From assembly GCA_964548475.1 (NCBI GenBank), contig CAZJRF010000049.1, positions 1-13,761 on the forward strand: a stretch of 13,761 nt of DNA. The letters run 5' to 3'. The DNA is from VGBK01 sp964548475. GTDB taxonomy: Bacteria; Actinomycetota; Acidimicrobiia; Spongiisociales; UBA11373. Below, piece by piece: positions 7,343 through 13,341 of the stretch (position 1 is the stretch's first letter; every line of letters begins with the position of its first letter). The notes beneath the pieces are model-generated. The model worked only from the letters and a program-made list of their open reading frames with translations. It was not told where the DNA came from and ran no database searches. The position numbers and the translations under genes were made by a program.

Positions 7343-8353
7343 TCAACCGACCAGGTGCAGGTCCCGCGAAGACAGGTTCAACCGCTCGGCGCCGGCGGCG
7401 GCGACTACCACCACGTCCTCGATGCGAACCCCAAACTCACCGGGCAGGTACACCCCGGGCTCCACCGAGAACGCCATGCCCGGCTCCAGCCGCTCCGGGT
7501 TCCCTTCCACCACGTACGGATGCTCGTGCTCCTCGAGCCCGATGCCGTGCCCGGTGCGATGCACGAAGCAGTCCCCGTAGCCGGCCTCGGCGATGACCCG
7601 GCGGGCCGCCCGGTCCACCTCCTCCGCCGGTACCCCGGGGGCCGCCGCCTCCACTCCGGCCTGCTGGGCGGCCCGGACGGCGGCGAAGGCATCCAGGAAG
7701 CGATCCGGCGGCTCGCCCACGAAGAAAGTGCGGGTGGTGTCGGAGCAGTAGCCCGCCAGCCGCCCCCCGAAGTCCAGCACCACCGCATCGCCTTCGCCGA
7801 TCACCCTGTCCCCCGCCTCGTGATGGGGGGAGGCGCCGTTAGGACCGGAGGCGACGATGCTGAAGGTGGCGGCCTCGTGGCCCTCCTCCACGGTCATGGC
7901 GGCGACCTCCGCCGCCAGGCGGCGCTCGCTCTTGCCCGCGAAGGCATGACGGTCGAGGCGGTCCACCACCCGGTCGACGGCGGCCCCCGCCCGGCGCAGC
8001 AGCTCCACCTCCTCCGGGCCCTTGCGCATGCGCAGCTCCCTGGTCAGCGGGGAGGCGGTTACGAAGGCGGTTCGGGGCAGCCGCTCCTGTAGCCCGAGCA
8101 GGAACGTCGACCAGGTCTGATCGCCCACCGCCAACCGGCGCGACGGCCCGCACAGGTCGGCTACCACCTGCACCGGGTCCTCGGCCTCCTCCCAGGGATG
8201 GACGGCGAAGGCCTCCGGCCGGGCCTCCACCCGGGGCGCCTCGAAGGCGGGCACCACCAGGGTGGCCGTTCCCTTCCCCGGCAGCACCAGCATGGTGAGC
8301 CGCTCCAAGCCCATGGCCCGGTAACCGGTGAAGTAGGGGAGGTCCGCCCCCAC
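7343..8353 (-). CDS. M24-family metallopeptidase (Xaa-Pro aminopeptidase/dipeptidase-like), intact portion
   Basis: The 336 residues downstream of an in-frame TAG carry a complete pita-bread peptidase domain. All five dinuclear metal ligands are present: Asp194 (VVLDFGG), Asp205 (CSDTTRTF), His269 (RTGHGIGL), Glu298 (SVEPGVY) and Glu312 (RIEDVV), plus His178 in the PHHEAGD segment. Such enzymes cleave dipeptides or N-terminal residues before proline. The first open start is GTG 8353, but it has no Shine-Dalgarno sequence and begins at GADLPYFTGY, inside the creatinase-type N-terminal domain. Homologous sequence (MERARALMAG, then stop, then EIDALLLS) continues upstream in the same frame, so the gene is either interrupted, reinitiated at this GTG, or read through. 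It lies between lipBA and tkt; whether the product is active is uncertain. Confidence 0.75.
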   Translation of the reverse strand: MGADLPYFTGYRAMGLERLTMLVLPGKGTATLVVPAFEAPRVEARPEAFAVHPWEEAEDPVQVVADLCGPSRRLAVGDQTWSTFLLGLQERLPRTAFVTASPLTRELRMRKGPEEVELLRRAGAAVDRVVDRLDRHAFAGKSERRLAAEVAAMTVEEGHEAATFSIVASGPNGASPHHEAGDRVIGEGDAVVLDFGGRLAGYCSDTTRTFFVGEPPDRFLDAFAAVRAAQQAGVEAAAPGVPAEEVDRAARRVIAEAGYGDCFVHRTGHGIGLEEHEHPYVVEGNPERLEPGMAFSVEPGVYLPGEFGVRIEDVVVVAAAGAERLNLSSRDLHLVG

Positions 8354-8437
8354 CGAAAGCAGCAGGGCGTCGATTTCCTACCCGGCCATCAGAGCGCGAG
8401 CCCGTTCCATGCGCCCGGCGTAGTCGAAGGCCGCCAC
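8354..8437 (-). pseudogene. Stop-interrupted 5' end of the M24 peptidase gene
   Basis: From GTG 8437 (alternative ATG 8410) the frame reads VAAFDYAGRMERARALMAG, then TAG at 8380-8378, then EIDALLLS leading without any shift into GADLPYFTGY. M24 proteins of this type usually start with just such a segment (YAGRLERARALM...DALLLS). The upstream piece is therefore the natural N-terminus and the TAG is a single in-frame nonsense codon. One base change (for example from CAG, GAG or AAG) would explain it. Confidence 0.7.
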
Positions 8438-8474
8438 CCGCGAGAGGGTAGCCGGGCGGCCGCCCCGCCGACTT

Positions 8475-10112
8475 CTAGCCGACCGCTTCCCGGACCTGCC
8501 GTGCGTGGTAGGAGGACCGCACCAGCGGACCCGCCTCCACCCGGGGCAGACCCAGCGCCTCGCCGTGAGCGGCATACTCGGCGAACTCCTCAGGCGGCGG
8601 GTAGCGGTGGATGGGCCGGTGCCGGGCGGTGGGGCGCAGGTACTGGCCGATGGTGACGATGTCCACCCCCACCGCTCGCAAGTCGGCCAGAGCGCCGAGC
8701 ACCTCTCCCTTCGTCTCACCCAGGCCGACCATGAGGCCCGACTTCGCCAGCCCGGCCGGGGCCGCCTGCTTGGCCCGGGCCAGCAGCGCCAGCGAGCGCC
8801 CGTAGCTGGCGGCGGTGCGCACCTCCCGCTGCAAACGCAGCACCGTCTCGAGGTTGTGGTTGAGCACCTCGGGCCGCTCGGCCAGCACGCTGTCCAGAGC
8901 CGGGCGGTCGCCCTTGAAATCGGGGATGAGCACCTCGACCGCGCACCCGGCAACCCGTTCCCGGATCCGATGCACCGTCTCGGCGAACACCGCCGCCCCC
9001 CCGTCGGGCAGGTCGTCGCGGTCCACCGAGGTGAGCACCGCATGGCTGAGCCCCAGCCGGGCCACCGCCTCTGCCACCCGGGCGGGCTCCCCGGGATCCA
9101 ACGGCCCCGGCCGCCCCGTGGTCACCTCGCAGAAAGAACACGCCCGGGTGCAGACGTCGCCGAGCAGCAGGAACGTGGCCGTGCCCGCCGCCCAGCACTC
9201 GTAGATGTTCGGGCACCCCGCCTCCCTGCACACCGTGTGCAGGCCGAGATCCGCCACCAGGTTCTCCACGCCCCGATAGCCGGATCCCAGACGGACCCGC
9301 ACCCGCATCCAGGGAGGCCGCTCGGGCTCGCCGGGCAGCCGACCCTGCACCATGGGGGACGCCCCGGCTCTCTCTCGGGGTGAGAAGGCCCCCGCCTCCA
9401 GCATCCGATCCACCTCGTAAGACCCGGCGGCCCGGCCGCTACCCCGGGTGAAGGCCCCCAGTTGCACCTCCGCCGACCCGTACCCGAACACCTCGACAAA
9501 GCGGGGCAGCACCCTCTCCACCAGCTCTTCGATGGAGACCCGCCGCCCGGCCGCCTCGCTCACCGAGGCCACCGGCCGGCCGGCGATGCCGCAGGGCACG
9601 ATGTGGCGGAACCAGTCCAGGTCAGCCGCCACGTTCACCGCAAAGCCGTGCATCGTCACCCCCCGGGCGCTGCGCACCCCGATGGCCCCCACCTTCCCCC
9701 CGGCGGTCCACACCCCGGTGAAGCCCGCCTCCGCCCGGGCCTCCACTCCCAGGTCGGCCAGTGCCAGGATCAGCACCCTCTCCAGCCGCCGCACGTAGGC
9801 CACCGGATCGGGGCTCTCCCCCAGATGCACTATCGGGTAGCCGACCAGTTGGCCCGGGCCGTGATAGGTGACGTCGCCGCCCCGGTCCACCTCGAATACC
9901 TCCGCCCCCAGCCGCGCCAGCTCGTCTCGAGAAACGAGCAGATGAGACCCGTCGCCGGCCCGGCCTACGGTGTAGGTGGGCGGGTGCTCCAGCAACAGCA
10001 GATAGTCCCCCGCCGCCCGGCCCGACGCCCGGCCCTCATGGACCGCCCTCTGCAGATCCCAGGCCTCCTGGTAGGGCAACCGGCCCAACCAGCGGGCCCG
10101 CAGCAGGCTCAC
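8475..10112 (-). CDS. lipB-lipA: Bifunctional LipB-LipA fusion: octanoyltransferase plus lipoyl synthase
   Basis: One uninterrupted 545-residue frame contains two complete enzymes of lipoate synthesis. Residues 1-225 are LipB, which moves octanoate from acyl carrier protein to lipoyl domains: RGGDVTYHGPGQL, GGKVGAIGV with catalytic Lys140, and VPCGIAGRPVASV with catalytic Cys174. Residues about 225-262 are a linker. Residues 263-545 are LipA, a radical-SAM enzyme inserting two sulfurs: auxiliary-cluster motif CREAGCPNIYEC (Cys295, 300, 306), SAM-cluster motif CTRACSFC (Cys321, 325, 328) and the terminal RSSY whose serine ligates the auxiliary cluster. GTG 10112 is chosen because it overlaps the E2 stop as GTGA and has AGGA six bases upstream; TTG 10130 is the alternative. 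An internal ATG at 9353 could start LipA alone but lacks a clear Shine-Dalgarno sequence. The likely acceptor is the E2 encoded next door. Confidence 0.95.
   Translation of the reverse strand: MSLLRARWLGRLPYQEAWDLQRAVHEGRASGRAAGDYLLLLEHPPTYTVGRAGDGSHLLVSRDELARLGAEVFEVDRGGDVTYHGPGQLVGYPIVHLGESPDPVAYVRRLERVLILALADLGVEARAEAGFTGVWTAGGKVGAIGVRSARGVTMHGFAVNVAADLDWFRHIVPCGIAGRPVASVSEAAGRRVSIEELVERVLPRFVEVFGYGSAEVQLGAFTRGSGRAAGSYEVDRMLEAGAFSPRERAGASPMVQGRLPGEPERPPWMRVRVRLGSGYRGVENLVADLGLHTVCREAGCPNIYECWAAGTATFLLLGDVCTRACSFCEVTTGRPGPLDPGEPARVAEAVARLGLSHAVLTSVDRDDLPDGGAAVFAETVHRIRERVAGCAVEVLIPDFKGDRPALDSVLAERPEVLNHNLETVLRLQREVRTAASYGRSLALLARAKQAAPAGLAKSGLMVGLGETKGEVLGALADLRAVGVDIVTIGQYLRPTARHRPIHRYPPPEEFAEYAAHGEALGLPRVEAGPLVRSSYHARQVREAVG
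10109..10112 (-). promoter_or_regulatory. GTGA stop/start overlap between E2 and lipBA
   Basis: The minus strand reads GCGTGAGCC: the TGA ends the E2 gene and the GTG begins lipBA, sharing two bases. Such four-base overlaps usually mean translational coupling. The AGGA used by lipBA lies inside the last codons of E2. Confidence 0.8.
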
Positions 10113-11701
10113 GCCAGTTCCTGATCCCAATCCCGGGTCTCGAGGATCTCCTTGATCCGCCGCACGAAGAGCACCGCCGTGCTCCCATCGAAGGCCCGGT
10201 GGTCCCAGGTGAAACCCAGGTTCCCCATTTGGTGGATGGCGATGGCGTCGTGGCCGGCGGAGTCGGTGACCACCACCGGCCGCTTGGTCACCGCATCGGT
10301 GGAGAGGATCGCGACCTCGGGCTGGTTGATGATCGGAGCCAGCATCAGCGACCCGTAGGGCCCGGCGTTGGAGATGGTGAAGGTACTCCCGGCGGCGTCG
10401 TCGGGCTGCAAGTCGCCGCTACGCGCCTTCTCGGACACCGTCCGGATGCGGCGAGCCAGCTCCCGAAGGCGCATACCGTCGGCCCCGGGGATGTTCATGA
10501 CGATCAGCCCCCGCTGGTCCAGGTCGACCGCGATGCCGAGGTTGACCACCGTGTGGAACACCTGCTTCTTCTGCTCGAGGTAGAAGGAGGAGTTGACCAC
10601 AGGGAAAGCGTTGAGAGCATCGACGGTGGCCCGGGCGATGAAAGGCAGGTAGGTCAGCGAGAAGCCTTCCCGCTCCCGGAAATCGGCCTGCCGGCTGCGC
10701 CGCACCTGTTCCACCGCCTCGTAGTCAACTTCGACCACGGTCCAGACGTGGGCGGCCGTGCGGCGGCTGGCCGCCATGCGCTCGGCGATGCGCAGGCGCA
10801 AGCGGCTGGGCTCCTCCACCCGGTCGCCGGGCCGCAGCGGGATGGCCGGCGGCGCCGGGGGCGCCGCTTCCGCGGCCGGCTGCTCCGGGGCGGGCCCGGG
10901 CGCCGGAGCCTCGCCCGTGGGGATCAAGGCACCGATGCCCCGGCCCAGCCCGGCCCGCTTGGGGGGCGCCGCCGGGGCTGCGGGGGCGGCCTCAGCCTCC
11001 GGCACCGCGGCGGCGGGCAGGATCTCCACCACCGGCAGGGAAGGAGCTGCCGGGGCCGCCGGGGCCGCCTGAGCCGCCGGGGCCGCCTGGGCCGCCGGGG
11101 CCGCCTGGGCCGCCGGGGCCGCCTGGGCGCGAGCATCTATAAGTGCCTGCACGTCTCTGCGGGTCACCCGTCCCTCACGGCCGGTCCCGGCGACTTCCCT
11201 CAGGTCGAGATCGTGCTCGGCGGCGAGACGGCGGACCACCGGAGAGAGGAAGCCCAGTTCGGCCGAGGTGGTCTCCCCGTTCCCGACGGCACGCGCCGAT
11301 ACTCCCGCTGCCCCGACGGGGGCGGGCTCGGGCTCCGCGGGCGTTGTCACCGTCTCGGGAACCCCCTGCGGTTCCGCGTCGGCGGCCTGGGGAGCAGGAG
11401 CCGGTTCCGGCTCCGGGGCTGCCGCCGCTTCGGCCTCGGCCGGCGCAGGGGCGGGCAGCTCGCCCGCCTCGCCGATCAAAGCCAGAGGGGTGCCCACCGG
11501 GACGGTCTCCCCGGCGGGAACCAGGATCTCCAGGACCACGCCGGCCGTCGGGGAGGGCACCTCGGTGTCGACCTTGTCGGTGGAGACCTCCAGCAGCACC
11601 TCTTCCTCCGTGATGGTGTCACCCGGCTCTTTGGCCCAGCGCAGGATGGTCCCCTCCATCACCGTCTCGCCCAGTTGGGGCATGCGGACCGTGACCGACA
11701 T
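10109..11701 (-). CDS. 2-oxo acid dehydrogenase complex E2, dihydrolipoamide acyltransferase
   Basis: A 530-residue E2 that carries acyl groups from E1 on a lipoyl arm and passes them to CoA. Domains in order: one lipoyl domain (residues 1-78) with the modified lysine Lys43 in STDKVDTEV; an Ala/Pro/Glu linker (80-148); a peripheral-subunit-binding domain (151-188, FLSPVVRRLA...GREGRVTRRDV); a second long Ala/Pro linker (189-295) containing a QAAPAA tandem repeat and a ParB-like GLGRGIGALIPT peptide; and the catalytic acyltransferase domain with TWDHRAFDG (His501, Asp505). ATG 11701 is chosen over the in-frame upstream ATG at 11743, because AGGAGG lies seven bases before it and the lipoyl domain begins there. 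The substrate class (pyruvate, 2-oxoglutarate or branched-chain) cannot be told from the window, since no E1 is present. It lies between lpd and lipBA, in one probable operon. Confidence 0.93.
   Translation of the reverse strand: MSVTVRMPQLGETVMEGTILRWAKEPGDTITEEEVLLEVSTDKVDTEVPSPTAGVVLEILVPAGETVPVGTPLALIGEAGELPAPAPAEAEAAAAPEPEPAPAPQAADAEPQGVPETVTTPAEPEPAPVGAAGVSARAVGNGETTSAELGFLSPVVRRLAAEHDLDLREVAGTGREGRVTRRDVQALIDARAQAAPAAQAAPAAQAAPAAQAAPAAPAAPSLPVVEILPAAAVPEAEAAPAAPAAPPKRAGLGRGIGALIPTGEAPAPGPAPEQPAAEAAPPAPPAIPLRPGDRVEEPSRLRLRIAERMAASRRTAAHVWTVVEVDYEAVEQVRRSRQADFREREGFSLTYLPFIARATVDALNAFPVVNSSFYLEQKKQVFHTVVNLGIAVDLDQRGLIVMNIPGADGMRLRELARRIRTVSEKARSGDLQPDDAAGSTFTISNAGPYGSLMLAPIINQPEVAILSTDAVTKRPVVVTDSAGHDAIAIHQMGNLGFTWDHRAFDGSTAVLFVRRIKEILETRDWDQELA
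10916..10960 (-). other. ParB-N-terminus-like peptide inside the E2 linker
   Basis: Residues 248-262 of E2 read KRAGLGRGIGALIPT. This is very close to the N-terminal ParA-interacting motif of actinobacterial ParB proteins (pattern GLGRGLxALIPTG). It is the only non-low-complexity island in the second linker, flanked on both sides by Ala/Pro-rich sequence. Presence is seen in the sequence; any function is inference. Confidence 0.65.
11061..11128 (-). repeat. 18-bp tandem repeat coding QAAPAA in the E2 linker
   Basis: About 3.8 copies of the plus-strand unit ggggccgcctgggccgcc lie head to tail and encode the minus-strand hexapeptide QAAPAA in the second, flexible E2 linker. Copies are identical apart from one g-to-a change in the first unit (11061-11078) and decay in the last. 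Near-perfect identity points to recent expansion and possible length variation between strains. Confidence 0.85.
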
Positions 11702-11708
11702 GAGCGTT

Positions 11709-11714
11709 CCTCCT
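11709..11714 (-). promoter_or_regulatory. Shine-Dalgarno sequence of the E2 gene
   Basis: AGGAGG on the minus strand, seven bases before ATG 11701. It settles the start in favour of MSVTVRMPQLGE over the upstream ATG at 11743, which would put the ribosome binding site inside the gene. Confidence 0.8.
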
Positions 11715-11778
11715 AGCTGCCGGGGAAGGTGCTGATGCCCCAAGTATGGCCGTTCCCAGCGGCAGGCCGGTTCCTTTT

Positions 11779-11792
11779 GCCCCTTTCGGGGC
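11779..11792 (-). promoter_or_regulatory. Hairpin with GAAA loop between lpd and E2
   Basis: On the minus strand GCCCC-GAAA-GGGGC forms a five-base-pair stem capped by a stable GNRA-type tetraloop, 15 bases past the lpd stop in the 106-base gap before E2. It is followed by AAAAGG, not a T tract, so it looks more like an RNA stability or partial attenuation element than a full terminator. A CATACT box at 11748-11753 could be a weak internal -10, but I find no convincing -35. Confidence 0.4.
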
Positions 11793-11807
11793 CGGACGAG
11801 CGACGGG

Positions 11808-13181
11808 TCAGTGCAGGTGGCGCCCGGCGGCCCCGAGCAGAGCCTCCCCCACCGCTTCGGCCAGGGTGGGGTGGGCGTGGATGAAGGCGGCCGCTTCCGC
11901 CGGCAGCGCCTCCCAGCCCACCGCCAGCATCAGCTCGTGAATGAGCTCCCCGGCCGCCGGGCCCACCACCGTCGCCCCCAGAATGGGGCCGCCGGCCTCG
12001 GCGACGATCTTGACCAGCCCGCGGTTCTCCCCGCGGACCACGGCCCGGGCTACTCCCTGGAACCCGTGGCTGCCCACGGTCACCTCGTAGCCGGCCGCCC
12101 GGGCTTGCTCCTCGGTAAGCCCCACTGCCGCCACCTCCGGCCACGTGTAGACCACGGCGGGGACGGCCCGGTAATCCACCGGGGCCATCTTCCCGCTAGC
12201 CAGGTAGGTGACCGCCGCGATCCCCTCGGCGAAACCCGCGTGCGCCAGCTGGGGGGTGCCTGACACGATGTCGCCCACCGCAAACACCCCGGGCTGGGCG
12301 GTCTCCTGGGTGGACGGATCAACCTTCACGAAACCCTTCTCCATCTCGATCCGGGTGCCCTCCAATCCGATCCCCCCGGTGAGCGCGGCGCGTCCCACCG
12401 CCACCAGCACCACATCTGCCTCCACCGAAGAATCACCGAAGGGGACCACCACCCCTTCCTCGCTCAAACGAGCCGGTTCCACCGCCGTACCGACGTGGAT
12501 GTCCACCCCCCGCCCGGCCAGCTCGCGATGCAACACCTTGGCCGCCTCGGGCTCCATGCCGGGCAGGACCTGGGGCATCACCTCAAACAGGTGGACCCGG
12601 CTGCCCAGATCGGCCAGGAACGAAGCGAACTCACAACCGATGGCTCCCGCCCCGATCACCGCCACCCGCTCCGGCCGCTCGCTCCAATCCAGCGCATGAT
12701 CCGAATTGACGATGCGCACCCCGTCGAAGTCGTAGCCGGGGATGCTGCGCGGCACCGACCCGGTAGCCACGATCACGGCCCGGGCCTCCATGCGCTGCTC
12801 CCCGCCCTCCGCCAGGGCAACCACCACCGCGCCGGGCAGGGCGAGCCGTCCGGTCCCGGCGATCACCTCGACCCCCCGGCGGCGCAGCAGGCCACCCAGC
12901 CCCCGGTGCAGCTGCCCCACCACCCGGTCCTTCCGCTCCCGGGCCCGGACCCAATCCAGGCCGGGCGGGGCGGCCACCACCCCGAACTCCCCCGCCTCGG
13001 CCACGCTGACGAAGCGCTCCGCCGTCTCCAGCCAGGCCTTGGCCGGAACACATCCCCGGTGCAGGCAAGTGCCGCCCACCAGATCCCTCTCCACCAGCGC
13101 CACCGAGAGCCCAAAGTTGTGGGCGTACAGAGCAGCCGCGTAGCCGCCCGGCCCGCCCCCGATGATCACCAGGTCGTGCAC
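11808..13181 (-). CDS. lpdA: Dihydrolipoamide dehydrogenase (E3)
   Basis: A 457-residue FAD enzyme that reoxidises the dihydrolipoyl arm of E2 and reduces NAD+. The FAD-binding motif GGGPGG is at residues 8-13. The redox disulfide motif GGTCLHRGCVPAK gives Cys39 and Cys44, and ATGSVPRSIPG follows. The NAD-binding motif is GAGAIGCEFAS, then the second FAD contact FAVGDIV. The interface catalytic pair is His437 and Glu442 in HPTLAEAVGE. All catalytic parts are present, and length is slightly short of the common 460-475. The start is GTG 13181; a G-run lies five bases upstream and AGGAG about fifteen bases upstream, so the ribosome binding site is not classical. It is the first gene of the leftward block and probably shares a transcript with E2 and lipBA. 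The His-Arg in the redox loop is typical of actinobacterial-type Lpd. A flavoprotein reductase of other specificity is unlikely given the E2 neighbour. Confidence 0.95.
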   Translation of the reverse strand: MHDLVIIGGGPGGYAAALYAHNFGLSVALVERDLVGGTCLHRGCVPAKAWLETAERFVSVAEAGEFGVVAAPPGLDWVRARERKDRVVGQLHRGLGGLLRRRGVEVIAGTGRLALPGAVVVALAEGGEQRMEARAVIVATGSVPRSIPGYDFDGVRIVNSDHALDWSERPERVAVIGAGAIGCEFASFLADLGSRVHLFEVMPQVLPGMEPEAAKVLHRELAGRGVDIHVGTAVEPARLSEEGVVVPFGDSSVEADVVLVAVGRAALTGGIGLEGTRIEMEKGFVKVDPSTQETAQPGVFAVGDIVSGTPQLAHAGFAEGIAAVTYLASGKMAPVDYRAVPAVVYTWPEVAAVGLTEEQARAAGYEVTVGSHGFQGVARAVVRGENRGLVKIVAEAGGPILGATVVGPAAGELIHELMLAVGWEALPAEAAAFIHAHPTLAEAVGEALLGAAGRHLH

Positions 13182-13208
13182 TCAAACCCCCGAAATCTCC
13201 TGCTGCCG

Positions 13209-13237
13209 AGGTTAGCGGCCCACCCCGGGCCACCGAA
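13209..13237 (-). promoter_or_regulatory. Candidate promoter of the lpdA-E2-lipBA operon
   Basis: On the minus strand TTCGGT (13237-13232) and TAACCT (13214-13209) are separated by 17 bases and sit just upstream of lpdA. TAACCT fits the TAnnnT form of actinobacterial sigma-70 -10 boxes; the -35 is a weak match. It predicts a leader of about 20-25 bases. Confidence 0.4.
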
Positions 13238-13239
13238 CA

Positions 13240-13254
13240 CCCCCGCGGAGGGGG
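13240..13254. promoter_or_regulatory. Small inverted repeat in the divergent promoter region
   Basis: ccccc-gcgga-ggggg forms a five-base-pair stem between lpdA and the alpha/beta hydrolase. An 8-base direct repeat ggttagcg occurs at 13210-13217 (overlapping the candidate -10) and 13253-13260 (adjoining this stem). The arrangement could be an operator for both divergent genes, but elements this short may be chance. Confidence 0.25.
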
Positions 13255-13341
13255 TTAGCGTGCCCCCGTGCCCGTCCACCCCCGCTCGAACCCACCGCCG
13301 AGGCGGGTAGCCGTCGCCCCGGCCGGCCCGGTCTCAGTCCG

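Noticed and set aside
8378..9043. Leftward open frame overlapping LipA that ends at the TAG inside the M24 gene
   Set aside because: Only its last 20 codons matter, because they are the natural N-terminus of the M24 gene. The rest is an out-of-frame shadow of lipA.
9353..9380. Separate lipA gene starting at the internal ATG 9353
   Set aside because: There is no stop between the domains and no convincing Shine-Dalgarno sequence before this ATG, so a fusion is the simpler reading. Internal initiation remains possible as an addition.
8505..9383. Rightward 292-codon open frame opposite lipBA
   Set aside because: Low-complexity His/Arg/Gly composition without motifs; it is a complement of the LipA and LipB codons.
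11060..11130. CRISPR-like or minisatellite array
   Set aside because: The repeats have no spacers, keep the reading frame and encode the E2 linker, so this is a coding tandem repeat.
10199..11716. Rightward 505-codon open frame opposite the E2 gene
   Set aside because: It is a mirror of E2 codons, including the Ala/Pro linker read as Gly/Arg repeats. It has no domain and no ribosome binding site, and the E2 frame is certain.
12495..13310. Rightward open frame opposite the 5' half of lpdA and running into the hydrolase leader
   Set aside because: It overlaps the well-supported Lpd FAD domain and has no family signature. The real rightward gene starts at 13342 in a different frame.
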